Translations under genes and position numbers: made by a program
The notes under the pieces: model-generated
Databases searched by the model: none
The model's input: the letters and a program-made list of their open reading frames with translations, nothing else
Told to the model about the DNA's origin: nothing
Part shown: positions 1-7,724 of the stretch, piece after piece
How positions within the stretch are numbered: the first letter of the stretch is position 1
Layout: each line of letters starts with the position of its first letter
Origin: Rikenellaceae bacterium
GTDB taxonomy: Bacteria; Bacteroidota; Bacteroidia; Bacteroidales; Rikenellaceae
Assembly (NCBI GenBank): GCA_017463585.1
Contig: JAFTOX010000028.1
Coordinates: 1-64,000 of the forward strand
Reading direction: 5' to 3'
Length of the DNA: 64,000 nt

Positions 1-99
1 ATCTCCAACCCAGAATTCGCAGGTCTCTATGTTTGTACAAAACTTATTAGCCCATTGGATAGCTTCTTGCTTAATCTGTTGAAATATTCCAGCCTTCAT
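1..99 (-). CDS. Partial ORF, N-terminal 33 residues, possible immunity gene
   Basis: An ATG at 99 (minus strand) opens a reading frame that runs without a stop to the window edge. It begins MKAGIFQQIKQEAIQW and contains two cysteines. It starts inside, and in a different frame from, the last codons of the toxin-like tail at 71-199. That arrangement is typical of a toxin gene followed at once by its immunity gene. Base composition is much more AT-rich than in the rest of the window, which suggests acquired DNA. No family can be recognised from 33 residues, so the immunity role rests on position only. It could also be an unrelated small protein. Confidence 0.45.
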   Translation of the reverse strand, partial: MKAGIFQQIKQEAIQWANKFCTNIETCEFWVGD

Positions 100-199
100 T
101 TGTCAAATATTCTTTTTCAGCGTTGGTTAATTTTCTATAACTGTGTTTCCACGAACCATCTTTATTTAATGCAGCTCCATCATTAAAATGAAATTGTTT
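71..199 (-). pseudogene. Remnant of a polymorphic-toxin C-terminus
   Basis: Read on the minus strand this is 42 codons open from a TGA at 200-202 to a TAA at 71-73, with no start codon. The translation contains HFNDGAALNKDGSWKH, then LTNAEKEYL, then NEGW near the end. A histidine- and Asp-Gly-rich strand, a WKH motif, an LTxxE helix and a closing GW resemble the extreme C-terminus of Rhs/YD-type and similar polymorphic toxins; this comes from memory of such tails, not a search. It lies directly behind the stop codon of the ArnT-like gene and overlaps its last bases, so the body of the toxin is missing. It is either a displaced orphan tail or a decayed remnant. Confidence 0.45.
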
Positions 200-1826
200 T
201 CAATTTCGTGGAATCAATCTGCAAACGGAGCGGCTTAACCTCTTCGCGCAATTTGATTCTGAGTTTTCGTTTGCCTACAATGGTGAATGAGCGGTTGCCC
301 ACAACGGTCTGCTCGCGACCTTTGAGCCACTCGGCAAAGAGCGAGTCGCGTTGAGGCTCCTTCCACCCGATGAAGAGCACCGAACGGTGGGGCAGACAAT
401 CGAGGCTGTCGAGCTGCTCGACGTCGTAGATCGGCTCACACGGCTGATTGAGATAGATGTCCATATTCTGTCCGCTACGGAAACGATAGAAGGCGTAGTG
501 CTCAATGCCCTCTGCTTGGGCTACCTCGGTGGCCTCTGCCGCGAGATCACCTACACCCAACTGCGGGTTGAATTGCGGAATGGCGGGTGTGGCAAGTACA
601 ATCATAGCCAGCAGACCACCTCCGCACCATACGATCGAGCGTTGCATCTGCCCGCGCCACAACTGCCAGAGAGCCACGCACGACGCTACGAACAACGCCC
701 CCAGAGCCACATATCCCCACGCGAGCGATTCGTACTCAATCGGGATCAGGTCGCACACATCGGCCACCACCGCAGCGGGCAGCAACAGCACAAATACCGC
801 AGGGGCGAATCCCGCAGCCCACTTAGCCCATCGTTTGCCCTCGAATTGCGGCAACCACAACATCGCCAAATAGACCACAAAGGGGTAGATCGGCACCAGG
901 TAGATGTCCAATTTCGAGCTAAATAGCGAGAGCATAACGAACGTCGCCACGATCGCCACCATAAAGAGTCGTTCGAGATCCGTGCGCACCATTTTTCGCC
1001 ACGCACCGACGCCCAACACGCCCACAAGCAGGAAAACCCACGGTGCGAACGACTGCGGAATATGTGCGATGTAGTACCACCACGGACGTTTGTGATGGAA
1101 CGAGTCGATACCGCGCCCGATAGTCTGGTGGAATAGCAGGTTGTTGATATACTCCGCACCGCCCTCGACATAGACCAACGCCCACCACGCGGCGCACAAC
1201 CCGATGAGCAACGCCCACTGACGCAAGCCCATATATCGTCCGAAGGTTCGGATTTCGCCCTTCACCGCGAGAAAAACCGCAATCACCAGCACAGGCATCA
1301 TAAATCCCACGGGACCTTTGGTGAACGTAGCGAGGAATATCCATACGGGCAGTAGCCAATGGTGGCACTTTCGCGCCGTACCTCGATAGAGCCGCCAGAA
1401 GGTGTAGATCGCCAGCACGATGAACATACACATCAGCATATCCATTCGCAGCACCAACGCGCTACCGAGGAACATTCCCGTCGTAGCAAGCATCAGGTCG
1501 GCAGCCTTCGCGTCGAACGAGGGCATCTCCTCACGTACCCAGCGACCCATCACAGCCAAGATTCCCGCGACGGGCAGCACGCTTGCCAACGCAATAAACC
1601 ACATCTGATACGACCCGAACAACAGCTTCGAGAGCATTACGATCCAGAGGTACAAGGGTGGTTTATCGGCATACGCCTCGCCGTGGTTGTAGAACGAGAA
1701 CCACGTTCCGTCGCGCAGAGCCTCCTCGGCTATGCTTATATATTTCAGCTCGTTGTTCAGCGTGTAGTCGCGCAGCAGAAAGGGCGCGAGTAACGCGGCT
1801 GCAATTAGCAGGTGTCTGAACTTCAT
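183..1826 (-). CDS. ArnT-like lipid-linked sugar transferase (GT-C, PMT family)
   Basis: A 547-residue integral membrane glycosyltransferase of the ArnT/PMT superfamily. These enzymes move a sugar from a polyprenyl phosphate donor to lipid A or another envelope acceptor on the periplasmic side. An N-terminal signal-like helix is followed by a loop with an acidic residue (NNELKY, about residue 24-29) and the diagnostic DKPPLYLW motif (about 54-61). Around ten hydrophobic segments and a soluble C-terminal domain follow. It is last in a minus-strand cluster after rseP (35-base gap), so it is probably cotranscribed with that envelope operon. The acceptor and sugar cannot be told from sequence. 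The C-terminus abuts the foreign-looking segment at 1-199, so its last residues may have been replaced at that junction. Confidence 0.85.
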   Translation of the reverse strand: MKFRHLLIAAALLAPFLLRDYTLNNELKYISIAEEALRDGTWFSFYNHGEAYADKPPLYLWIVMLSKLLFGSYQMWFIALASVLPVAGILAVMGRWVREEMPSFDAKAADLMLATTGMFLGSALVLRMDMLMCMFIVLAIYTFWRLYRGTARKCHHWLLPVWIFLATFTKGPVGFMMPVLVIAVFLAVKGEIRTFGRYMGLRQWALLIGLCAAWWALVYVEGGAEYINNLLFHQTIGRGIDSFHHKRPWWYYIAHIPQSFAPWVFLLVGVLGVGAWRKMVRTDLERLFMVAIVATFVMLSLFSSKLDIYLVPIYPFVVYLAMLWLPQFEGKRWAKWAAGFAPAVFVLLLPAAVVADVCDLIPIEYESLAWGYVALGALFVASCVALWQLWRGQMQRSIVWCGGGLLAMIVLATPAIPQFNPQLGVGDLAAEATEVAQAEGIEHYAFYRFRSGQNMDIYLNQPCEPIYDVEQLDSLDCLPHRSVLFIGWKEPQRDSLFAEWLKGREQTVVGNRSFTIVGKRKLRIKLREEVKPLRLQIDSTKLKTISF

Positions 1827-1861
1827 ACTAAATATGATTTAGCGATTAACGTACAAAGGTG

Positions 1862-3193
1862 TTATTTGATAAACAACCTATAAATATCGTTTCCGTTTGC
1901 ATACAAAAGCAGTGCAAACAGCACGATCAAACCGAACATTTGCGCATATTCGAGGAATTTATCGCTCGGCTTGCGACGTGTGATCACCTCCCAAAGCAGG
2001 AACAGCACGTGCCCACCGTCCAATGCCGGTATGGGCAGAATATTCATCACCGCCAAGATCACCGACAGTAGAGCCGTCGTGCGCCAGAAACGCTCCCAAT
2101 CCCACTCGTCGGGGAAGACGTTGCCGATCGACAGAAAGCCGCCCAACTCCTCATACAATTTGCTCTCGGGCACCACGATTGTCTTGATCTGTTTCCAATA
2201 GCCGCTGATCTCCTCGCCCGTCAGTCGCAGACCCGCAGGGATAGACTCGAAGAACGAGTAGTGGCGCGTGCGAACCTCGAACGGATTGCGAGCCAAAACG
2301 CCAATCGTACCATCATCGGCAAGCGTGATCTCCACCTCACGAGCTACGACCACATTGGCGCTATCGCGCTCAATGCCAATCTTCACGCTCTGACCCGCCA
2401 ACGTGGGCAACAACTGCTTATACTCATCGAAGTAGCGTACCTCTTCGCCGTTGAGTGCCACCAATCGGTCGCCTCGAACAAGTCCGGCCGCCACCGCCTC
2501 GTCGGTCGCCACGCTGTCGATCTCGAAGGGCATACGCATTGCGTACATATTCTTGTAGCCCTCCTCTTGGCGCATTTTGACAAGTTGCTCCAACGGAATG
2601 GTGAAGGTGTGCTCTGCACCTGCGCGCTCAACAACCACCTCGCGGTCATCGGCCGTGATCAGCAACTCGTTGAGGATCTGATCTACCTCGGTAATCTGAT
2701 TACCACCGATCGAGAGCACCTTATCGCCGTCCTCGAAACCGAGCTCGTGTCCCGCCTCGTTCCAGACGTAGCCCCACTTTGCGTCCTCGGCAGGCATATA
2801 CGGCTCGCCCCAATGGTAGCTGATTCCGCAGTAGATAAAGAACGCCAGCACCACGTTCATCACCACGCCCGCCACCATCACAATCAGGCGTTGCCAAGCG
2901 GGTTTCGAGCGGAACTCATCGGGCTGAGGCTCGGCAGCCATCTGTTCGGTGTCCATACTTTCGTCGATCATACCTGCAATCTTGACGTAGCCACCCAGCG
3001 GCAGCCAACCCATACCGTACTCGGTCTGTCCGCGACGGAACTTGAAGATCGAGAACCACGGGTCGAAGAACAGATAGAATTTCTCGACGCGAATGCCGAA
3101 CATACGTGCGGCCAAAAAGTGTCCCAACTCGTGAATAATCACCAGCAGCGACAGACTCATAAAGAATTGAACTACTTTGATCAGAATATCCAT
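1862..3193 (-). CDS. rseP: RIP metalloprotease RseP (site-2 protease)
   Basis: A 443-residue inner-membrane zinc protease of the S2P family, which cleaves transmembrane substrates such as anti-sigma factors after a first periplasmic cut. The zinc motif HELGH sits in the first membrane helix (H21, E22, H25) and the third ligand motif NxxPxPxLDGG lies near residue 390. Two PDZ-like periplasmic segments lie between, and a final helix follows. Length fits the family. It is cotranscribed with dxr (36-base gap upstream) and the ArnT-like gene. Linkage of dxr and rseP is also common in other bacteria. The cognate anti-sigma factor is not in the window. Confidence 0.93.
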   Translation of the reverse strand: MDILIKVVQFFMSLSLLVIIHELGHFLAARMFGIRVEKFYLFFDPWFSIFKFRRGQTEYGMGWLPLGGYVKIAGMIDESMDTEQMAAEPQPDEFRSKPAWQRLIVMVAGVVMNVVLAFFIYCGISYHWGEPYMPAEDAKWGYVWNEAGHELGFEDGDKVLSIGGNQITEVDQILNELLITADDREVVVERAGAEHTFTIPLEQLVKMRQEEGYKNMYAMRMPFEIDSVATDEAVAAGLVRGDRLVALNGEEVRYFDEYKQLLPTLAGQSVKIGIERDSANVVVAREVEITLADDGTIGVLARNPFEVRTRHYSFFESIPAGLRLTGEEISGYWKQIKTIVVPESKLYEELGGFLSIGNVFPDEWDWERFWRTTALLSVILAVMNILPIPALDGGHVLFLLWEVITRRKPSDKFLEYAQMFGLIVLFALLLYANGNDIYRLFIK

Positions 3194-3229
3194 AATGTGT
3201 TTTACTTTGTTCGTGTTTTAATGCGTGTG

Positions 3230-4381
3230 TTATAACCCCAAAATCTCGCGTGCCAAAGCGCGTGCCTCAGCGTCCGCAAGTGCATAATCATCAAGTGTCG
3301 GTCGAGCAATGAATGTGGCACGTGCCAACGATTGCTCGATCGAGCGCACAATGTCCAAGAATCCGATTCGACCCGCAAGGAAAGCTGCCACAGCCACCTC
3401 GTTGGCTCCATTCATCGTGCAGGCTGCCGTACCTCCGCGACGCAGGCAGTCGTATGCCACGTCCAACGCGGGATACTTCACACGATCAACCTCGCGGAAG
3501 GTGAGCTGGGGATTAGCCAGAAAATCGAAACGCTCCGTCGGACGGTTTTTGCGTTCGGGGAACGAGAGTGCATAGCTGATCGGCAGGTGCATATCGGGCG
3601 TGCCGAGCTGCGCCTTGATCGCTCCGTCCTCGAATTCGACCATCGAGTGGACGATCGACTGCGGGTGAATCAGCACCGAGATCTGGTCGGCAGGCGTGCC
3701 AAACAACCATCGTGCCTCGATCACCTCGAAACCCTTATTGACCATCGTTGCGCAGTCGATAGTGATCTTCGCACCCATCGACCAATTGGGGTGGCGCAGT
3801 GCCTCGGCAGCGGTCATCGCTCCCAAATCCTCGATCGGAGTATCGCGGAATGCGCCACCACTCGCCGTGAGAATCAATCGACGCACGGGCGATTGCTCGC
3901 CGACCAAACATTGAAATATGGCCGAATGCTCCGAATCGACGGGCAGAATCGGTGCGCGGTGCTCCGCCGCAAGGCGCATCACCAACTCGCCACCAACCAC
4001 CAACGTCTCTTTGTTCGCAAGGGCGATCTTCTTGCCCTGCTTCACGGCGGCAACGGTCGGCAGCAGACCCGCATATCCGACCAGCGCATTGACCACCACA
4101 TCGACGTTCGACGCTGCTGCGACCTCCTCCATCGCCTTCGCTCCGGCATAGACCTTCACGTCGGTCGCGGCGAGGGCCTCTTTGAGCGAGGTGTAATATT
4201 GCTCGTCGCCAATCACCACGCAATCGGCGTCAAACTCAATAGCTTGTGCAGCAAGTTGCTCCCAATTACGGTTGGCAACGAGTGCCGTTATTTCGAATTG
4301 TTCGGGGTTCTCGCGGACGATGTCGAGCGTCTGCACGCCGATCGAACCCGTTGAACCTAAGAGTGCTATGCGTTGTTTCAT
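3230..4381 (-). CDS. dxr: 1-deoxy-D-xylulose 5-phosphate reductoisomerase
   Basis: A 383-residue cytosolic enzyme making 2-C-methyl-D-erythritol 4-phosphate from DXP with NADPH, the committed step of the non-mevalonate isoprenoid pathway. The N-terminal NADPH-binding GSTGSIG motif is at about residue 9-15. The metal-binding VDSEHSAIFQ and the substrate loops SGGAFRD and MVNKGFEVIEA are all present. The ATG at 4381 lies 9 bases after the stop of the LytM-like gene, so the two are translated from one message. The pathway supplies the polyprenyl carriers used by envelope enzymes such as the ArnT-like protein downstream. Confidence 0.96.
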   Translation of the reverse strand: MKQRIALLGSTGSIGVQTLDIVRENPEQFEITALVANRNWEQLAAQAIEFDADCVVIGDEQYYTSLKEALAATDVKVYAGAKAMEEVAAASNVDVVVNALVGYAGLLPTVAAVKQGKKIALANKETLVVGGELVMRLAAEHRAPILPVDSEHSAIFQCLVGEQSPVRRLILTASGGAFRDTPIEDLGAMTAAEALRHPNWSMGAKITIDCATMVNKGFEVIEARWLFGTPADQISVLIHPQSIVHSMVEFEDGAIKAQLGTPDMHLPISYALSFPERKNRPTERFDFLANPQLTFREVDRVKYPALDVAYDCLRRGGTAACTMNGANEVAVAAFLAGRIGFLDIVRSIEQSLARATFIARPTLDDYALADAEARALAREILGL

Positions 4382-4390
4382 AATCGAATG

Positions 4391-5254
4391 TTAGAATACG
4401 ATGTAACTTTCGGGATCGACGGGCTTGCCATCGCTCCAAATCTCAAATTGCAGCAACTGCGGAGTGTTGCCTTCGTCTGTTGCGTCGGCATTGTAGCCCA
4501 CGATCTGTCCCGCTTTGAGTTTCTGTCCCACCTCGACCAGCGATTGGGTCATATTTCGATAGATCGAGAGCAGACCGCCTGCGTGTTGCACCTCGACCAG
4601 ATAACCGTCGTCGGGCGACCACGTTGTGAGGATCACCGTACCCTCACCAATGGCTACCACCTGCGTGTCGGAGGTCGAAGCAATGCTGACACCCATCGAG
4701 CCCGAACGGGGGCTGAACTGATTGACGATCACACCACCTGCCAAAGGCGATACCAACTCCATCGACTCGCGCACGCTACGACGGCTCGACGCCTGATTTG
4801 CAATCGAATAGTCGCCATCGCCCTCGATCTGCGCACGGAGTATCGAATCCTCGACCGAAGGCATCACGATCGACTTGTCGGTCGTGGTTTGGTTCTGGTC
4901 GGTGAGTGTTCTCATCACGGGTGTCTTGCCCTCCATAATCAGGGCGATGTTGTCGCTATAAACCTTCATCTGGCTCAGCTGACGCTCCATTGAGTCGAGG
5001 CGCACGATATTTTCGAGCAGAATTGTTCGGGTGCGGTTACCTTGATAACCGGGCAGAAATTCGAGCAGTGGGGTATAGGCCACCGACGAGATGATGACGA
5101 TAAACAGCACCAGCGCCAACGCCAGAATACCCGCCACGATACTCAGTGGCGAGATGTACATATACCACATCTCGCGGTTATCTCGTTCGTCGCGCAACGA
5201 AAGGCGATGTTTGCGCCAGAGGTTTGCGATTTTATCTTTCCAATTTGCTTTCAT
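4391..5254 (-). CDS. Membrane-anchored LytM/M23-like protein lacking zinc ligands
   Basis: 287 residues: a basic cytoplasmic N-terminus, one membrane helix (about 34-60), a periplasmic coiled region, and a C-terminal LytM (M23) fold of about 120 residues. The fold is recognised by the glycine and beta-strand pattern (GVSIAST, GQKLKAGQIVGY, LQFEIW). Active M23 enzymes bind zinc through HxGxD and HxH motifs. Here these positions read SGSMGVS and LLQFE, and the usual YxH near the middle reads YRN. It therefore looks like a non-catalytic LytM factor that would regulate an amidase or act as a scaffold, as known for EnvC and NlpD. It heads the operon with dxr, rseP and the ArnT-like gene. Fold assignment is fairly sure; the role is inferred. 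Confidence 0.8.
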   Translation of the reverse strand: MKANWKDKIANLWRKHRLSLRDERDNREMWYMYISPLSIVAGILALALVLFIVIISSVAYTPLLEFLPGYQGNRTRTILLENIVRLDSMERQLSQMKVYSDNIALIMEGKTPVMRTLTDQNQTTTDKSIVMPSVEDSILRAQIEGDGDYSIANQASSRRSVRESMELVSPLAGGVIVNQFSPRSGSMGVSIASTSDTQVVAIGEGTVILTTWSPDDGYLVEVQHAGGLLSIYRNMTQSLVEVGQKLKAGQIVGYNADATDEGNTPQLLQFEIWSDGKPVDPESYIVF

Positions 5255-5281
5255 ATCTACATATACAGTTTTTCGAATCTA

Positions 5282-5289
5282 CAAAGATA
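5282..5289 (-). promoter_or_regulatory. Probable -7 box of the LytM-dxr-rseP operon
   Basis: On the minus strand this reads TATCTTTG, matching TAnnTTTG of Bacteroidetes primary-sigma promoters, and lies about 28 bases before the ATG of the LytM-like gene. No good -33 TTG is seen at the right distance, so it is weaker than other promoters in this window. Confidence 0.5.
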
Positions 5290-5342
5290 GCTATTTTGTT
5301 CATACGTGCATCACGCGCGCGCCTAATTTTTGTCGCTTAATC

Positions 5343-5373
5343 TTGTCTATAACGGAAAAACCACATATATTTG
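5343..5373 (+). promoter_or_regulatory. Bacteroidetes-type promoter of the mutarotase-like gene
   Basis: TTG at 5343-5345, 20 bases, then TATATTTG at 5366-5373. Transcription should start near 5379, which supports the GTG at 5397 as the true start of the following gene rather than any codon further upstream. Confidence 0.75.
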
Positions 5374-5396
5374 TTGTGTATAAACGAAAAGAAAAC

Positions 5397-6440
5397 GTGG
5401 AAATCGAACAGAATCTTTGGGGTTTCTCGCCCGAGGGCGAAGGAGGCCTGCTCTATACGATGCGCAATGCGTCGGGTGGCGAGGTGCTGCTGACCAATGC
5501 GGGTGCGGCACTCGTGGGTGTGCGTCTGCCGAATGGCGATGGCTCGCTGTGTAATGTGGTGGCGGGATATGACTCATTTGCCGAGTATGTTGATGATACG
5601 GTCGGAATGGGCAAGATTATCGGTCGTACGAGTGGCGTGATCTCGCGCGGTCGTTTGGTCATTGGCGAGCAGACGTCGCGCTTGGCGGTAAACCGACCTC
5701 CCCATCACGCCGACGGTGGTCGCAAAGGCTTTGGAGCACGTATGTGGGAGGCTCGTACCGAGGTCAATCGTGTGGTCTTTGCGTTGGAGAGCGTAGCGGG
5801 CGACGAGGGTTATCCGTCGGGTCTGCGTACGGAGGTGATCTACGATTGGGACGACGATAACCGCTTGGAAATTACCGTTGTGGCGCAAGCCGACGGCGCA
5901 ACTCCGATCGACATTACGACTGCTCCGCTGTTCGATCTTTCGGGCGAATTTACACCCACGTCGATTGCGCGCCACCGCTTGCAGGTCAATGCGTCGCGCT
6001 ACGTGGCAATGCGTGGCGACAATGTCCCTACGGGTGAGCTACCGACGGTCGAAGCAACCGATCTCGATTTCCGTTCGGAGCGTGAGGTGGGCGATCTGGA
6101 TACCTTCGACGGGCTGATTGGCGAGCGCGGAGGATTGGATCATTGGTTGGCGATCGATGGTTGGCAACGCTCGATTTTGGCACACGTGGCGACCTTGACC
6201 GATCCGCAGTCGGGACGCAAGATGAATGTCTATTCGTCGCAACCCGCATTGCACCTATATTCCGCCAATGCGATGAGTGGCAGTGGCGCGCAACGCGATG
6301 GACGCGAGTATGAGGATCATTCGGCGCTGGCTCTGCACTGTATGGCTCTGCCCGACGCGGTCAATCGTGCGGAGTTCCCTTCGATTGTGATGGAGGCGGG
6401 CGAGTTGTATGTTCAGAAAACGGTTTATGAATTTCTTTAA
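5397..6440 (+). CDS. Aldose 1-epimerase-like protein with altered active site
   Basis: 347 residues from a GTG start, chosen because the frame upstream overlaps the divergent gene and because a consensus promoter ends at 5373. The galactose mutarotase beta-sandwich fold is recognisable: NLWGF and LYTMRNASG at the start, a GRTSG block, GFGARMWEA, SSQPALHLYSAN and PDAVNRAEFPS at the end. The catalytic residues differ from active mutarotases. The usual NHsYFNL segment reads APLFDLSG, and the glutamate before the PDxxN motif is replaced by His (LHCMALPDAVN). It may bind sugars without epimerising them or use another substrate. It is followed after 17 bases by a phosphoesterase, probably in the same transcript. 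Confidence 0.75.
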   Translation: MEIEQNLWGFSPEGEGGLLYTMRNASGGEVLLTNAGAALVGVRLPNGDGSLCNVVAGYDSFAEYVDDTVGMGKIIGRTSGVISRGRLVIGEQTSRLAVNRPPHHADGGRKGFGARMWEARTEVNRVVFALESVAGDEGYPSGLRTEVIYDWDDDNRLEITVVAQADGATPIDITTAPLFDLSGEFTPTSIARHRLQVNASRYVAMRGDNVPTGELPTVEATDLDFRSEREVGDLDTFDGLIGERGGLDHWLAIDGWQRSILAHVATLTDPQSGRKMNVYSSQPALHLYSANAMSGSGAQRDGREYEDHSALALHCMALPDAVNRAEFPSIVMEAGELYVQKTVYEFL

Positions 6441-6457
6441 ACGCTAACTTCCGAATA

Positions 6458-6949
6458 ATGAAACGCATAGGGCTGATCTCGGATACTCATGGCACGTTCG
6501 ACGCGACACTGCGCGAGTTCCTGCGCGATGTCGATGAGGTGTGGCACGTGGGCGATATCGGCTCGTTGGCGCTGGCCGATGAGATTGCGGCGTTCAAACC
6601 TCTGCGCGCGGTCTATGGCAATATTGATGGGTGGGACGTGCGCCGTGTCTATCCCGAAGTGGCGGTATTCGATGTCGAGGGTTTTCGGGTGCTGATGACC
6701 CATATTGGCGGCTATCCCGACCACTACGATCGTCGCGCGTTGGCACATATCTATCAAGTGCGTCCGACGATTTTTGTGGCGGGCCATTCTCATATTTTGA
6801 AGGTAATCTACGACAAGCGTTTCTCGATGTTGCACCTCAATCCCGGGGCGGCGGGACGCTATGGTTTTCATAAGGTTCGCACGGCTCTGCGCTTTACGCT
6901 CGACGGTGGCGAAATCCGTGATATGGAGATTGGCGAGTGGCCTCGCTAA
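6458..6949 (+). CDS. YfcE/MJ0936-type metallophosphoesterase
   Basis: A 163-residue soluble phosphoesterase of the YfcE family, which uses a two-metal centre to hydrolyse phosphodiesters or phosphomonoesters. Metal-binding motifs are complete: SDTHG (about residue 8-12), HVGDIG, YGNIDG, and GHSH near residue 110, with an extra TH in MTHIGG. The physiological substrate is unknown for most members. It is likely cotranscribed with the mutarotase-like gene 17 bases upstream. Confidence 0.88.
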   Translation: MKRIGLISDTHGTFDATLREFLRDVDEVWHVGDIGSLALADEIAAFKPLRAVYGNIDGWDVRRVYPEVAVFDVEGFRVLMTHIGGYPDHYDRRALAHIYQVRPTIFVAGHSHILKVIYDKRFSMLHLNPGAAGRYGFHKVRTALRFTLDGGEIRDMEIGEWPR

Positions 6950-6991
6950 AATTACAATACAATATTTGTACTGCCTTGTGCGTTATATGTG

Positions 6992-7008
6992 CGCCAAACC
7001 GATTGGCG
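6992..7008 (+). other. Small hairpin in the leader of the Clp-N-like gene
   Basis: CGCCAA (6992-6997) pairs with TTGGCG (7003-7008), followed by an A/T-rich stretch ending in TTTTT just before the next ATG. It could be a weak terminator for the phosphoesterase or a leader structure. Nothing decides between them. Confidence 0.3.
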
Positions 7009-7032
7009 TAACATTAAACCTTTTTAGACAGT

Positions 7033-7503
7033 ATGAATTTCAGACCTACTTCTACTCTGGGATCCATTATTGCCAGAGCAGCCTTCAAGGCTGAGCGAAA
7101 TGACAATGCTAACCATTTGATTGATCGACTCTTGTTGCTTGCGCTCGACGAGCCGCATAGCCACGCCACACGCCTCGTGCAAATGCTTGCGGGCGAACAT
7201 AATGTGGCGCAACTACGCTCCCAAATCGAGGACGAATTGTACGACGAAGAGCCAATCGACCGAGCAGAGCGAGCGAGCACACGCAGTACCTTCTTTTCGA
7301 AAATTTACGATCGCCTTGCCTCGGCTACGGTTGTAGGTGAACCAAGTAATACGGGACATATTTTGTTGCTTGTGGCAGCCGATCCGACATCGGTTGCGGG
7401 CGAGGTTCTCTGCCGTAACAATATCGACTTTGATCGCCTGCTCGATACGATGGGTGTGCTCGCGGTCGATGAAGATCGCTACCTCGATTTGCGGCTAAAA
7501 TAG
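7033..7503 (+). CDS. Stand-alone Clp-N-like (double Clp repeat) protein
   Basis: 156 residues with no ATPase domain. Two helical repeats match the pattern of ClpA/ClpC N-terminal domains. The first has ARAAFKAERN, HLIDRLLLLALDEP and RLVQMLAGE; the second has GHILLLVAADPTSVAGEVL followed by NIDFDRLLDTMG. Such domains bind adaptors or substrates of Clp AAA+ unfoldases, so this may be an adaptor or regulator, but that is inference from fold. It stands alone between a phosphoesterase and asnS and is closed by a double hairpin downstream. Without a structure search the match should be treated as moderate. Confidence 0.6.
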   Translation: MNFRPTSTLGSIIARAAFKAERNDNANHLIDRLLLLALDEPHSHATRLVQMLAGEHNVAQLRSQIEDELYDEEPIDRAERASTRSTFFSKIYDRLASATVVGEPSNTGHILLLVAADPTSVAGEVLCRNNIDFDRLLDTMGVLAVDEDRYLDLRLK

Positions 7504-7517
7504 TTGAAAACAAATTA

Positions 7518-7591
7518 CACACTCGTGGGCTGGGGCGGTCGCCCGAAGGGCGAGCCCACGAGTGTGTGGCAATTTCGAGAAATTGCCGTTT
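7518..7591 (+). terminator. Tandem hairpins behind the Clp-N-like gene
   Basis: A perfect 14-base inverted repeat (7518-7531 with 7553-7566) whose loop contains a second stem, CGCCC-GAA-GGGCG (7540-7552). Right behind it is GGCAATTTC (7568-7576) pairing with GAAATTGCC (7579-7587) and then GTTTTAT. The second hairpin with its T-run looks like the terminator. The first is unusually stable and bi-lobed. The rest of the 221-base gap before asnS is AT-rich and presumably holds the asnS promoter, which I could not assign. Confidence 0.65.
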
Positions 7592-7724
7592 TATGTTCTG
7601 AGATTTTGCGCGCGCGAAAAAATATTGTGTAATATAGCGATGATTCGGAAAATTTTGACGATATTTGCAATTCGATCATACTCGAAATAGATAACAACAA
7701 AAATATAAAATAACGAAACTCACT

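Noticed and set aside
5091..5396. Upstream extension of the mutarotase-like gene
   Set aside because: It overlaps the divergent LytM gene and its promoter; the predicted transcript starts near 5379.
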